Source of the DNA: Sphingobacteriia bacterium
GTDB lineage: Bacteria; Bacteroidota; Bacteroidia; NS11-12g; UBA9320
Length of the DNA: 55,675 bases
Direction of reading: 5' to 3'
NCBI GenBank assembly: GCA_008080835.1
Contig: VMDK01000124.1
Location: 1-55,675, forward strand
The notes below the pieces were generated by a model. The model was not told the origin of the DNA. It was given only the letters and a program-made list of their open reading frames with translations, and made no database searches. Shown here piece by piece: positions 18,848 to 28,924 of this stretch. The position numbers and the translations under genes are program-made. Within the stretch, counting starts at the first letter, position 1. Every line of letters starts with the position of its first letter.

Positions 18848-18970
18848 ATGAGCAAAAGAACATTCTCCATAATAGTCGTGCTCCTTGGCATATTCTTGCT
18901 GAGCTCATGTGCTTCCACTAAATCTTGCAGTAGAAAAGGTAAGACCAAGGTGGAAATGGGTTGGATGTAG
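18848..18970 (+). CDS. Small lipoprotein, 40 aa
   Basis: Manual translation: MSKRTFSIIVVLLGIFLLSSCASTKSCSRKGKTKVEMGWM*; signal peptide with lipobox LSSC; below the ORF-track cutoff. Confidence 0.7.
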   Translation: MSKRTFSIIVVLLGIFLLSSCASTKSCSRKGKTKVEMGWM

Positions 18971-19075
18971 TCCGCATCTAAATTTACACTTAACTGCCTT
19001 AATAGTCCGCATTCATTCGGTGTTCTCTCACCCCGTAATCGCTATATTTGCGCCTTCATTCAAAACGCGCATTTC

Positions 19076-20833
19076 ATGCTTCGGACACACAATTGCGGAG
19101 AGCTTAGAATTGAACACGTTGGTACCCAAACCACCCTATGCGGTTGGATACAGAGAAGACGTGATTTTGGAAGCCTGACTTTCATTGATCTGCGCGATCG
19201 ATACGGCATCACTCAACTCTCTTTCAATGAAGAGCAAAATGCTGAAATGCATGAAACTGCACGATCATTGGGGCGCGAGTTCGTGGTAGCCGTGACCGGA
19301 AATGTGGTAGAACGCTCGAATAAGAACGACAAACTCCCAACCGGTGACATCGAAATTGAAGTGACGGAACTGAAGGTGTTGAATGAAGCCCTCGTTCCTC
19401 CTTTTACCATTGAGGATGATACCGACGGCGGCGAAGAACTGCGGATGAAGTACCGCTACATTGATATTCGTCGACGCAAAGTGCGTGAGAATCTGGTGCT
19501 CCGCCACAAACTGACTCAAGCTTTACGCAATCACCTGAGCGCAGAAGATTTCGTAGAGGTAGAAACGCCTTATCTCATCAAATCCACTCCGGAAGGTGCC
19601 CGCGATTTTGTGGTTCCTTCCCGATTGAATGAAGGTCAGTTCTATGCCCTGCCTCAGAGTCCACAGACTTTCAAACAGCTTCTGATGGTGAGCGGAATGG
19701 ATCGCTATTTCCAGATCGTGAAGTGTTTTCGCGATGAAGATTTCCGTGCCGACCGTCAACCTGAATTCACTCAGATAGACTGTGAAATGTCGTTCGTTGA
19801 ACGTGACGATGTACTAAGCACATTCGAAGGCTTGATCAGAAAGGTGTTCACTAAAACCAAGAACATCGACCTTGGTGAGATACCAATTCTCACATATCAG
19901 GAAGCGATGGATCGATTCGGAAGTGACAAACCGGACATGCGGTTCGGAATGGAATTTTGCCACATCAATGATGTAGCTCAGGGCGAGGGCTTTGGGATAT
20001 TCGATAGTGCAGAACTGGTTGTAGCGATCAATGCAAAAGGTGGAAATGCCTTCACCAGAAAACAGATCGACGCCTTCACCGACTATGTGAAGCGCCCACA
20101 GATCGGAGCAAAAGGCCTGATCTACTGCCGTTGCAATGATGACGGAACCTATAAAAGTTCGGTTGACAAATTCTTCGATCAGGACGCACTTGCAGCCTGG
20201 GCCAAAGCATGTGATGCCGAAGCGGGCGACATGATATTCGTTCTGAGTGGGAACCGCGGTGAGGTTGTCAATCAAATGAATGAACTCCGTCTGCATTTAG
20301 GAACTGAACTGGGGTTGCGCGATCGCAATGAATTCAAAGCATGTTGGGTAGTTGATTTTCCGTTGGTAGAATGGGATGAGGATTCCAAGCGTTTCCATGC
20401 CCTGCACCACCCGTTCACCAGCCCTATCGCTGAAGACAGAGCGCTCATGGAAACTGATCCTGGATCCGTAAGAGCCAATGCGTACGACATGGCGATCAAT
20501 GGAATGGAAGTAGGTGGTGGTTCCATACGTATACACGACAAGAAATTGCAAAGCAGAATGTTCGAATTGCTTGGCTTCTCGGAACAAGAAGCACGTGAGC
20601 AGTTCGGCTTTTTGATGAACGCATTTGAATACGGGGCTCCTCCGCACGGAGGAATTGCATTCGGATTGGACCGCTTGGCCGCTCTCCTTGCAGGGACGGA
20701 ATCGATCCGCGATGTAATTGCATTCCCGAAAAACAACATGGGTCGGGATCTTATGATCGATGCCCCTGCTGAATTGAATACTCAACAATTGGAAGATCTG
20801 GGCTGGGACCTTGCAACGAAAAAGGGATCCTGA
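19076..20833 (+). CDS. aspS: Aspartate--tRNA ligase
   Basis: '[44 protein letters not shown]', '[48 protein letters not shown]', '[16 protein letters not shown]'. Confidence 0.97.
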   Translation: MLRTHNCGELRIEHVGTQTTLCGWIQRRRDFGSLTFIDLRDRYGITQLSFNEEQNAEMHETARSLGREFVVAVTGNVVERSNKNDKLPTGDIEIEVTELKVLNEALVPPFTIEDDTDGGEELRMKYRYIDIRRRKVRENLVLRHKLTQALRNHLSAEDFVEVETPYLIKSTPEGARDFVVPSRLNEGQFYALPQSPQTFKQLLMVSGMDRYFQIVKCFRDEDFRADRQPEFTQIDCEMSFVERDDVLSTFEGLIRKVFTKTKNIDLGEIPILTYQEAMDRFGSDKPDMRFGMEFCHINDVAQGEGFGIFDSAELVVAINAKGGNAFTRKQIDAFTDYVKRPQIGAKGLIYCRCNDDGTYKSSVDKFFDQDALAAWAKACDAEAGDMIFVLSGNRGEVVNQMNELRLHLGTELGLRDRNEFKACWVVDFPLVEWDEDSKRFHALHHPFTSPIAEDRALMETDPGSVRANAYDMAINGMEVGGGSIRIHDKKLQSRMFELLGFSEQEAREQFGFLMNAFEYGAPPHGGIAFGLDRLAALLAGTESIRDVIAFPKNNMGRDLMIDAPAELNTQQLEDLGWDLATKKGS

Positions 20834-20856
20834 GCTTCTATAAATAAAGCACAAAC

Positions 20857-21912
20857 ATGAAAACACATCTGGTAAGCGGAGGTTGCGGTTTTGTAGGCCG
20901 TAACATGGTAAAACGCCTTTTTGCCACCACAAACGATCGCATCATCTTCGTTGACGATCTATCTATCGGTACTGATCCATCCACATGGCTGGATGAGGAG
21001 ATGAGCAGAGAGAGCAATGGTGTGAAATTCTATGGCTCCGATGAAAGATTGGTCTTCTTCCAAATGGATATCCGCGAACTGATCCGCAACTACCAGAATG
21101 ATGCGAATTACTTCTCACAATTCGGATTCGATGTGGAACGCTTCAACGACGTGTTTCACTTTGCTGCGATTGTGGGTGGACGAGCGAAGATCGATGGAGA
21201 CCCTATGATGGTCGCACTCGACCTGAGCATCGACGCAGAGTTCTTCCATTGGGTTTGTCGTCACAAACCGGATCGGGTCATGTACCCAAGCTCAAGCGCG
21301 GCTTATCCTGTGAGCAAACAGACCGAAGAAGCTGCTATTGCTTTAAGCGAGACCGATATCGATTTCAACAACATGGGGCAGCCTGACATGACCTATGGCT
21401 GGTGTAAACTGACCGGTGAATATCTGGCGTATATCGCTGCAAAATATTACGACATCAAGGTCACTTGTATCCGTCCGTTCAGCGGTTATGGTGAGGACCA
21501 GGATCTCAGCTATCCGATCCCAGCGATCGCCTTGCGTGCAGCGTACAAGGAAGACCCATTCGAAGTTTGGGGAAGCGGCCATCAGGGACGGGACTTCGTG
21601 CATATCGATGATGTGCTTGACTGTATACTCCTCGCGATGGATCACATCCACGACGGATCTGCGATCAATATCGGGCAGGGTCGTTTGACCTCTTTCCGGG
21701 AGATCATCGGACTGTTTACAAAATTTGCGGGCTATGAACCGGAGATCAAGCCTCTGCTCGACAAGCCGGTAGGAGTTCACTCTCGTTATTGCGACATGAG
21801 CTACGTGAAAGAAAAACTCGGTTGGGAGCCAAAGATCAGCATCGAAGAAGGTATGCGTCGTGTATACGAAAAGGCACTGGAGATAGCTGCAGCCGGAATC
21901 ACCAACAATTGA
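20857..21912 (+). CDS. NAD-dependent epimerase/dehydratase (nucleotide-sugar type)
   Basis: 'LVSGGCGFVGRNMVKRLF', 'YPSSSAAYPVSKQ', 'YGWCKLTGEYLAYIAAKYY', 'QGRDFVHIDDVLDCILLAMDH'. Confidence 0.9.
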   Translation: MKTHLVSGGCGFVGRNMVKRLFATTNDRIIFVDDLSIGTDPSTWLDEEMSRESNGVKFYGSDERLVFFQMDIRELIRNYQNDANYFSQFGFDVERFNDVFHFAAIVGGRAKIDGDPMMVALDLSIDAEFFHWVCRHKPDRVMYPSSSAAYPVSKQTEEAAIALSETDIDFNNMGQPDMTYGWCKLTGEYLAYIAAKYYDIKVTCIRPFSGYGEDQDLSYPIPAIALRAAYKEDPFEVWGSGHQGRDFVHIDDVLDCILLAMDHIHDGSAINIGQGRLTSFREIIGLFTKFAGYEPEIKPLLDKPVGVHSRYCDMSYVKEKLGWEPKISIEEGMRRVYEKALEIAAAGITNN

Positions 21913-21915
21913 TCG

Positions 21916-23211
21916 ATGGGAGTCCGGAAAATAGTCTGCTTTGGTCCCGGTCCTAAATTCAAAGGCGGGATCTCGAACTACAATACGAGTCTTGCCAAAG
22001 CGCTCGATAAAGAACCGGACACTGAAGTACACATCGTTAGCTGGACACAGCAGTATCCTGCGATCATTCCGCGAGAATTTGTCGACAAATCGAGTAAAGC
22101 GGACCTGCTCGAAGGAACCGACATCAAAGTCGCTTACCTGACCAACTACAACAATCCTCTGAGCTGGTATCGCACGGCGCGCTGCATCAAGGAACTCGGA
22201 GCTGAGAAGATTATATTCCAATGGTCTATCGCGATACAGGGCCTTCCTGTCGGACGGATGATCAACTGGTTGAAGCGCAATACCGAGATCGAGGTCATCG
22301 TTGACCTGCATTTCGTGCTTCAAAAGGAGAAAAGTAAGATAGACCGATACTTCACTTCGATAGGGATCGGTAAAGCAGATACATATATCGTTCACTCCTT
22401 GAAGACCTTCGAGGAACTCAAAGCATTTTATCCGAAAAGGAAGTTCCAGCTGGCCTACGATGGCATTCGCAGTTCAGAAAAGAACACTCAAACAGTCCTC
22501 AAACTATATCACCCGATCTATGATCTGTTCCAACCGGATCCTCAGTTCGACATTGAGGCTTTCAGAAAGGAGCATGGTCTTCGTGAGCATGTGTTCTTGT
22601 TCTTCGGGTTCATCCGAAAATATAAAGGCCTTCATCAGGCTATCGAATCCTTCGCCAAAGTAGCAAACGAACGCGATGATGTTTCACTTCTGATCTGTGG
22701 TGAGTCATTTTGGAAGACTTTGGATAACAAGAAATTGGGAACGCGCATCAAGCAATTCCTTTTCGGGCTTGCCAAGAGTATTTTCTTGAGAAAATCCGAC
22801 GACGAACGCGAGTATGACCCATTGGCGCTGATCGAAAAATTTGGCTTACAAGACCGAACAGCGGTGTTCAACGAATTCATCCCGAATGAAGACGTCCACA
22901 AATACTTCCAGGTGAGCGATTGTGTGGTCCTGTATTATCTCACGGCCACTCCTTCGGGAATCGAGTCCTTGAGTTACAATTTTGAACTCCCTATTCTCGC
23001 TACCAAGGTTGGCCATTTCCCCGAAACCATTAAGGATGGTTTCAACGGCTACCTGGCCGAAGACAGAGACATTGCATCCATGGCTCAGACCATGCAAAAA
23101 TTCCTGGAGAAACCATTGCCCGGGGAGAATGTTAAAGAAATAGCGAAGGAACTTTCCTGGAAAAATTACGCGAAGGTTGTTTTGGGGTTAGGAACTACCC
23201 TAAATCATTGA
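21916..23211 (+). CDS. Glycosyltransferase family 4-like protein
   Basis: 'FGPGPKFKGGISNYNTSLAKAL', 'FLFFGFIRKYKGLHQAIESFAKV', C-terminal 'PSGIESLSYNFELPILATKVGHFPETIKDGFNGYL'. Confidence 0.88.
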   Translation: MGVRKIVCFGPGPKFKGGISNYNTSLAKALDKEPDTEVHIVSWTQQYPAIIPREFVDKSSKADLLEGTDIKVAYLTNYNNPLSWYRTARCIKELGAEKIIFQWSIAIQGLPVGRMINWLKRNTEIEVIVDLHFVLQKEKSKIDRYFTSIGIGKADTYIVHSLKTFEELKAFYPKRKFQLAYDGIRSSEKNTQTVLKLYHPIYDLFQPDPQFDIEAFRKEHGLREHVFLFFGFIRKYKGLHQAIESFAKVANERDDVSLLICGESFWKTLDNKKLGTRIKQFLFGLAKSIFLRKSDDEREYDPLALIEKFGLQDRTAVFNEFIPNEDVHKYFQVSDCVVLYYLTATPSGIESLSYNFELPILATKVGHFPETIKDGFNGYLAEDRDIASMAQTMQKFLEKPLPGENVKEIAKELSWKNYAKVVLGLGTTLNH

Positions 23212-23239
23212 TGGCAGACGGACATTCTGACTACCTTTG
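23208..23239 (+). promoter_or_regulatory. Promoter for gldH: TTG-N21-TACCTTTG
   Basis: TTG 23208-23210, perfect TAnnTTTG 23232-23239, at the end of the glycosyltransferase gene. Confidence 0.5.
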
Positions 23240-23273
23240 CGCTGCGCAGACGAATCAGACTCTTTTACCAACC

Positions 23274-23771
23274 GTGAAAACGACGATCATAAGCTTCAAA
23301 TCATTTCTTTACTTCATCGCACTCACCGGCATTTTGATGATCCAATCATGTGTGGATGATGTTTCTTATGAGGAAGTGAAGGAATTGGAAGGATCCGTTT
23401 GGCCGCAGGACGACACGCTCGTATACTCCTTTAGCATTGACGACACCGCTCATTATTACAGCGTATACCTCACAATGCGTATCGATAACGAGTACCCTTA
23501 CAGCAATATCTACGCTGGTGTGAATATGCGCGGGCCCGGTGGACAAGACATTTCAGAGCTGAAAGGATTTGAAATGGCGGATAAGGAAGGCAAGTGGAAA
23601 GGCAAGAGCTACGGTGGATTGATCGGGTTTGAATTTCCGCTCTACGAGCAAATGCAATTCCACGAAAGTGGTACGTATAAAATTCACGTTTTACAATATA
23701 TGAGGACCGAGAATCTTGCCGGTGTTCACGACGCAGGTATCAAGATCGTAAAAGGCGCTCCTCTGTTATAG
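23274..23771 (+). CDS. gldH: Gliding motility lipoprotein GldH
   Basis: VKTTIISFKSFLYFIALTGILMIQSC lipoprotein signal, then '..VWPQDDTLVYSFSIDDTAHYYSVYLTMRIDNEYPYSNIYAGVNMRGPGG..LIGFEFPLYEQMQFHESGTYKIHVLQYMR'. GTG start placed downstream of the promoter box. Confidence 0.9.
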   Translation: MKTTIISFKSFLYFIALTGILMIQSCVDDVSYEEVKELEGSVWPQDDTLVYSFSIDDTAHYYSVYLTMRIDNEYPYSNIYAGVNMRGPGGQDISELKGFEMADKEGKWKGKSYGGLIGFEFPLYEQMQFHESGTYKIHVLQYMRTENLAGVHDAGIKIVKGAPLL

Positions 23772-23779
23772 ACCAGACT

Positions 23780-25171
23780 ATGAAATACGATGTTTTAGTG
23801 ATCGGTTCAGGACCGGGTGGTTATGTCGCGGCGATCCGCGCTGCACAACTTGGATTCAAAACAGGAATCATTGAAAAGTACAATGCGCTTGGCGGGACAT
23901 GTCTGAATGTTGGATGTATCCCCTCCAAGGCCCTGCTCGATTCATCTGAGCATTTCCACGCTGCGGAGCACAAATTTGAGCAGCACGGGATCCTGACCGG
24001 TGACCTCAAAGTGGATATCGGTCAAATGATGAAACGCAAAGAAGGCGTCGTCAATCAGATGACGGGCGGGATCGAATTCCTCATGAAGAAGAACAAGATC
24101 GACGTTCACAATGGTTTGGGAAGCTTTGTTGATGCTCACACGGTAAAAGTGAGCGGCGAGGAAGAAAAAACACTGCAAGCTGATCGTATCATAATCGCTA
24201 CCGGTTCCAAGCCATCTTCACTCCCGGGAATGGAGATCGATAAAAAGAGGATCATCAGCTCTACAGAAGCACTTAGCCTTACAGAGATCCCGAAACACCT
24301 TATCGTAATCGGTGGTGGTGTGATCGGCCTTGAGCTGGGCTCAGTATACCGTCGTCTTGGCTCTGAAGTCAGCGTGGTAGAATACATGCCTTCTATCATC
24401 CCGACGATGGACGCTGCTTTAGGTAAAGAACTTCAACGAGTCCTGAAGAAAGGGAAGATGAAGTTCTACACGGACCACAAAGTGACTTCCGTAAAAAGCA
24501 CTGCAAAAAAGGTCACCGTCAAGGCAGAAGGAAAGAAAGGAGAGATCACTCTGGAAGGTGACTACGTTCTGATGAGCATTGGTCGTCGTCCGTATACCGA
24601 TGGCTTGGGATTGGAAAATGCCGGTGTTCAAACGGATGATCGCGGAAGAGTCGTGGTGAATGAAAACCTTCAAACTGCACAACCTCATATCTATGCGATC
24701 GGCGATGTGATCGCAGGACCGATGCTCGCCCACAAAGCGGAAGAGGACGGAGTATTTGCGGCCGAGCACATGGCCGGACAGAAGCCTCACTTGAATTACG
24801 ACCTGGTACCGGGCGTGGTATACACTTGGCCTGAAGTAGCAGCTGTTGGAAAAACGGAAGAGCAGTTAAAAGAAGCGGGAGTAGCATATAAGAGTGGGAA
24901 GTTCAACTTCCGAGCAAATGGACGAGCCGTAGCCGGCATGGATATCGACGGATTTGTCAAGATCCTTGCGGATGCGGAGACCGACGAGATCCTCGGAGTT
25001 CATATGATCGGCCCACGAGTGGCAGACATGATCGCCGAGATGGTGGTTGCCATGGAATTCCGTGCATCAGCAGAGGATATCGGACGAATTTGTCACGCTC
25101 ACCCTACCACCTCCGAAGTGACGAAGGAAGCTGCACTGGATGCGACCGACAAGCGCTCTATTCACCAATAA
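23780..25171 (+). CDS. lpdA: Dihydrolipoyl dehydrogenase
   Basis: 'VIGSGPGGYVAAIRAAQLG', 'GGTCLNVGCIPSKALLDSSE', 'YAIGDVIAGPMLAHKAEEDG', C-terminal 'CHAHPTTSEVTKEAA'. Confidence 0.96.
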   Translation: MKYDVLVIGSGPGGYVAAIRAAQLGFKTGIIEKYNALGGTCLNVGCIPSKALLDSSEHFHAAEHKFEQHGILTGDLKVDIGQMMKRKEGVVNQMTGGIEFLMKKNKIDVHNGLGSFVDAHTVKVSGEEEKTLQADRIIIATGSKPSSLPGMEIDKKRIISSTEALSLTEIPKHLIVIGGGVIGLELGSVYRRLGSEVSVVEYMPSIIPTMDAALGKELQRVLKKGKMKFYTDHKVTSVKSTAKKVTVKAEGKKGEITLEGDYVLMSIGRRPYTDGLGLENAGVQTDDRGRVVVNENLQTAQPHIYAIGDVIAGPMLAHKAEEDGVFAAEHMAGQKPHLNYDLVPGVVYTWPEVAAVGKTEEQLKEAGVAYKSGKFNFRANGRAVAGMDIDGFVKILADAETDEILGVHMIGPRVADMIAEMVVAMEFRASAEDIGRICHAHPTTSEVTKEAALDATDKRSIHQ

Positions 25172-25419
25172 TGAAAACCCTCAAGCTCATATTGATCCTA
25201 TTGTTCCTTTCGTCGTTACATGCCTGTAACAACAAAAGTGCGGATAATCCGGATGAAGCTACAGAAGCTGCAGAAGACAGCATAGCAGTTCCTCCGGGAA
25301 AATCGATCATTGAGCAAAGCGGAGATACCCTAGGTTCCGATCAGATACGAGCTGAAGAAAAAAGGGAATCCGATCTCGATGCTCGCGCCGTAGATTTCGG
25401 CACACCAGCAGGTAATTGA
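25171..25419 (+). CDS. Small acidic lipoprotein
   Basis: MKTLKLILILLFLSSLHACNNKSADNPDEATEAAEDS...; lipobox LHAC; ATG overlaps the lpd stop (TAATG). Confidence 0.75.
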   Translation: MKTLKLILILLFLSSLHACNNKSADNPDEATEAAEDSIAVPPGKSIIEQSGDTLGSDQIRAEEKRESDLDARAVDFGTPAGN

Positions 25420-25460
25420 TCCGGTGGACAACCTGTGTACATCGTCTGCAAGCCCCTTGC

Positions 25461-25468
25461 TAAATTTG
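25461..25468 (+). promoter_or_regulatory. -7 box TAAATTTG upstream of the WG-repeat gene
   Basis: Perfect TAnnTTTG ending 4 nt before the GTG start at 25473. Confidence 0.4.
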
Positions 25469-25472
25469 ATAT

Positions 25473-26084
25473 GTGCGCATCGCCTTTCTCATCTGGTGTT
25501 CATTGATCCTGACGCTCGCATCGGCGCAGTCGACCATAGGAATTGAATTCCGGGAAGAGAAGATGGCCCTCACTAAAAACGATTCTGCGTTCACGGCTTT
25601 CGTCTTTACCGAAGTCGGCCCGTTTTCGGAAGGTATGGCATGGGTCAACGCAGGCACTTTGTACGCGTATATCGACACGACCGGACATTGGATCACAACG
25701 TACAAATTCACAGAAGCTCGAGACTTCAAAAATGGCTATGCCATCGTACAAGTGGATTCGACCAATTACGGGCTGATCACCAATAAAGGTGAGTGGGCCA
25801 TTGAGCCGGATTACCGGGAAATGCGTGAACCTGTCGATGGGATCGTTTCGGTTAATCTCAGAGGGAAATGGGGACTACTGAATGTCGAAGGGAACGTTAT
25901 CATTGATGCAGAGCTGGAAGAAGCACCGATCATTCGATCCAAAGTCTTTATCATTCTCAAAAGAGAAAAGTACGGAGTTGTCAACTCGAAGAACGAAACC
26001 GTGGTTCCATTTCGTTATGACTTCATATCGCGAAACGGGGAATTGTTCCTCAACGACAAGCGTTCACTTATTGGACATCCATGA
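25473..26084 (+). CDS. WG repeat-containing secreted protein
   Basis: Signal peptide; repeats 'PFSEGMAWVNAGTLYAYIDTTGHWITTYKFTEARDFKNGYAIVQVDSTNYGLITNKGEW', 'NLRGKWGLLNVEG'. Confidence 0.85.
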   Translation: MRIAFLIWCSLILTLASAQSTIGIEFREEKMALTKNDSAFTAFVFTEVGPFSEGMAWVNAGTLYAYIDTTGHWITTYKFTEARDFKNGYAIVQVDSTNYGLITNKGEWAIEPDYREMREPVDGIVSVNLRGKWGLLNVEGNVIIDAELEEAPIIRSKVFIILKREKYGVVNSKNETVVPFRYDFISRNGELFLNDKRSLIGHP

Positions 26085-26683
26085 TCAGAAAGAGCTTAAT
26101 CACCACAGTGCTGATCCTTGCAGCATTCATTAGCAGAGGACAGGAATACGATACTCAAAACGAAGCCGGTGTCACCGTCGGACAAAGCACCATTAGCATC
26201 TTGTTGAAGCAAGTTTTGAACGACGATGACCTGAAGTATAGTTTTAGTGGTACTCCTGTATACACGGTTCAATATGATCGATACGTCAACACATGGCTAA
26301 GTCTCGGTGGTGCTTTCAGTCGACAAACCATGGATGTGAAGTTTGAGGAATATGTCGACAATGATGGGATCCTTCAGGAGGGTGATTTCAACGCAACCTT
26401 CGCTCGACATGTGCTTCAATTCCGGGCATTTGCATTCTATGAGATCAATGAGTGGCGTTTTCGTGCCGGTCCAAGAATTGGGCTCAGCCTGTGGGGTGCG
26501 GATACTGATGTCGTAAATCGGGAATTGAAGTTCATTGATCGCGTCTCAAATGCCGTTCTTCCCGGAGTTGGCGTGCTTCTCCTCGGTATAAATTATCGCC
26601 CGATCTCAGCCATCAGTATTGGCACGGAGGTGAATCTGTTCTCACCATATGTTGTAGGTGGAACTGTGCTTTGTCATTTTTAG
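26081..26683 (+). CDS. Outer membrane beta-barrel protein
   Basis: Signal peptide, alternating amphipathic strands, terminal aromatic (..GGTVLCHF); ATGA overlap with the WG gene. Confidence 0.7.
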   Translation: MIRKSLITTVLILAAFISRGQEYDTQNEAGVTVGQSTISILLKQVLNDDDLKYSFSGTPVYTVQYDRYVNTWLSLGGAFSRQTMDVKFEEYVDNDGILQEGDFNATFARHVLQFRAFAFYEINEWRFRAGPRIGLSLWGADTDVVNRELKFIDRVSNAVLPGVGVLLLGINYRPISAISIGTEVNLFSPYVVGGTVLCHF

Positions 26684-26705
26684 CCTCCCCTTAACCAAAG
26701 CCGTA

Positions 26706-26713
26706 TAAATTTG
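26706..26713 (+). promoter_or_regulatory. -7 box TAAATTTG upstream of kynU
   Basis: Perfect TAnnTTTG ending 4 nt before ATG 26718. Confidence 0.4.
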
Positions 26714-26717
26714 CGGC

Positions 26718-27977
26718 ATGCAGTGGGAAAACACGGAAGAATTTGCATCGAAGCTTGATGCACAGGATGAACTCTCCTCATTTAGGGGTGAATTCTACAT
26801 TCCAAAGGTCAACGGCAAGGAGTCTATATATTTCACCGGAAACAGTCTCGGCTTACAGCCAAAAAGCGCCCGTGCTGCGCTTGAGCAGGAGATGAAAGAC
26901 TGGGAAGACCTCGGCGTGGAAGGTCATTTCCACGGAAAGAATCCGTGGTTCTACTACCACAAATTCCTAACGGAAGGTGCTGCGTACATCGCCGGGGCTA
27001 AACCGATAGAAGTGGTCGTAATGAACAACCTCACTGTGAATCTGCATTTCATGATGGTGAGTTTTTACCGCCCTGCGGGCAAACGATACAAGATCCTCAT
27101 GGAAGGTGGTGCTTTCCCATCTGACATGTATGCAATGGAATCACAGGTAAAATTCCATGGTTACGAATATGACGATGCGGTCATCGAAATGACCCCGAGA
27201 GCGGGGGAACATCATTTACGGACTGAGGATATTGTACAGACCATTCACGAGCACGGTGATGAAATAGCCCTGGTTATGTTCAGTGGGGTTCAGTATTACA
27301 CGGGTCAGGCCTTTGATATTCCCGCGATCACAAAGGCGGCACACGATGCAGGTGCTCTATGCGGGTTCGACCTAGCTCACGCAGCGGGTAATCTGCAGCT
27401 CAAGTTGCACGACTGGGACGTGGACTTTGGAGTGTGGTGCAGTTACAAATATCTCAACTCCGGACCCGGTGGGGTATCGGGAGTCTTCGTTCATGAGCGT
27501 CATGCCAATAACCCGGAACTCCCACGATTTGCGGGTTGGTGGGGACATAAAGAAGATGACCGGTTCCAGATGAAACGAGGATACATCCCTGAGCCGGGAG
27601 CGGCAGGCTGGCAATTGAGCAATGCTCCGGTTCTGAGTATGTCCGTTCATAAAGCATCCTTGAAGCTTTTTCAGCAAGCAGGAATGGAACGCCTGGTAGA
27701 AAAAGGCAGGAAATTGAATGCTTATCTCGAGTTTGTGGTTCGTGAAGCCGGTAGATCAAATGATCGACTTCAATTTGATATAATTACTCCTGAAGAAAGA
27801 GGGTGTCAGTTGTCTGTGCTGACCGGGGCAAATGGGAAAGAGCTGTTCGACCATCTCACCGGTGAAGGTGTGATCGTTGATTGGCGTGAGCCGAACGTGA
27901 TACGCATGGCTCCCGTCCCGATGTATAATTCCTTCATGGATGTATATCAGTTTGGAGAATTATTGAGGAATTTCTAG
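26718..27977 (+). CDS. kynU: Kynureninase
   Basis: 'YFTGNSLGLQPKSARAAL', 'HFHGKNPWFYYHKFLTEGAA', 'GFDLAHAAGNLQLKLHDWDVDFGVWCSYKYLNSGPGGVSGVFVHERH' (PLP lysine). Confidence 0.96.
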   Translation: MQWENTEEFASKLDAQDELSSFRGEFYIPKVNGKESIYFTGNSLGLQPKSARAALEQEMKDWEDLGVEGHFHGKNPWFYYHKFLTEGAAYIAGAKPIEVVVMNNLTVNLHFMMVSFYRPAGKRYKILMEGGAFPSDMYAMESQVKFHGYEYDDAVIEMTPRAGEHHLRTEDIVQTIHEHGDEIALVMFSGVQYYTGQAFDIPAITKAAHDAGALCGFDLAHAAGNLQLKLHDWDVDFGVWCSYKYLNSGPGGVSGVFVHERHANNPELPRFAGWWGHKEDDRFQMKRGYIPEPGAAGWQLSNAPVLSMSVHKASLKLFQQAGMERLVEKGRKLNAYLEFVVREAGRSNDRLQFDIITPEERGCQLSVLTGANGKELFDHLTGEGVIVDWREPNVIRMAPVPMYNSFMDVYQFGELLRNF

Positions 27978-28001
27978 CTCCTGAATAGCATCTTTGAAAT
28001 C

Positions 28002-28032
28002 TTGCCTCAAGAAGGCAGAATCCCTACTTTTG
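28002..28032 (+). promoter_or_regulatory. Promoter for sucD: TTG-N20-TACTTTTG
   Basis: TTG 28002-28004 and perfect TAnnTTTG 28025-28032; ATG at 28055. Confidence 0.5.
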
Positions 28033-28054
28033 CAGCGCCTTTTTCGGCTAGCAT

Positions 28055-28921
28055 ATGAGCGTATTGGTAAACAAGAATTCTAAAGTGATCGTGCAAGGTT
28101 TCACAGGAAGTGAAGGTACCTTTCATGCCGGTCAAATGATCGAATATGGTACGAATGTCGTTGGTGGTGTCACTCCGGGTAAAGGAGGGCAAACTCATCT
28201 CGACCGTCCCGTTTTCAATACTGTGAGCAATGCCGTTGAACAAACAGGTGCCGACGTTAGCATCATTTTCGTCCCGCCGCCATTCGCGGCCGATGCGATC
28301 ATGGAAGCAGCTGATGCCGGAATCAAGGTGATCGTATGTATCACGGAAGGTATTCCTACCAAAGATATGGTTACTGTTAAGGCGTATCTGGCCGACAAGG
28401 ATTGCACATTGGTCGGACCAAACTGTCCGGGTGTAATGACTGCAGGTGAAGCCAAAGTAGGCATCATGCCGGGCTTCATTTTCACTCCGGGCCGTATCGG
28501 GGTCGTATCGAAATCAGGTACGCTCACGTACGAAGCCGTGGATCAGATTACCAAAGCCGGATTGGGCCAAAGCACAGCGATCGGTATCGGTGGTGACCCG
28601 ATCATCGGAACCTCTACCAAAGAAGCCGTTGAGCTATTGATGAACGATCCGGAAACGGATGGTATCATCATGATCGGCGAGATCGGTGGAAGTATGGAAG
28701 CAGAAGCGGCCCATTGGATCAAAGAGAACGGCACCAAGCCTGTTGTTGGGTTCATTGCTGGTGAAACTGCACCTAAAGGCCGTCGTATGGGCCATGCCGG
28801 AGCTATTGTTGGAGGTAAGGAAGACACCGCTCAGGCGAAGAAAGCTATCATGCGTTCCTGCGGGATCCATGTAGTGGACTCTCCAGCGCAGATCGGTGCA
28901 AAAATGGCTGAATTGGTCTAG
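28055..28921 (+). CDS. sucD: Succinate--CoA ligase subunit alpha
   Basis: '[35 protein letters not shown]', '[20 protein letters not shown]', '[29 protein letters not shown]' (phospho-His). Confidence 0.97.
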   Translation: MSVLVNKNSKVIVQGFTGSEGTFHAGQMIEYGTNVVGGVTPGKGGQTHLDRPVFNTVSNAVEQTGADVSIIFVPPPFAADAIMEAADAGIKVIVCITEGIPTKDMVTVKAYLADKDCTLVGPNCPGVMTAGEAKVGIMPGFIFTPGRIGVVSKSGTLTYEAVDQITKAGLGQSTAIGIGGDPIIGTSTKEAVELLMNDPETDGIIMIGEIGGSMEAEAAHWIKENGTKPVVGFIAGETAPKGRRMGHAGAIVGGKEDTAQAKKAIMRSCGIHVVDSPAQIGAKMAELV

Positions 28922-28924
28922 GGG

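Noticed and set aside
20297-20932. 211-aa minus-strand ORF
   Set aside because: Antisense to aspS and the epimerase start; no motifs.
21343-22395. 350-aa minus-strand ORF
   Set aside because: Antisense to the confidently identified epimerase and GT4 genes; no recognisable motifs.
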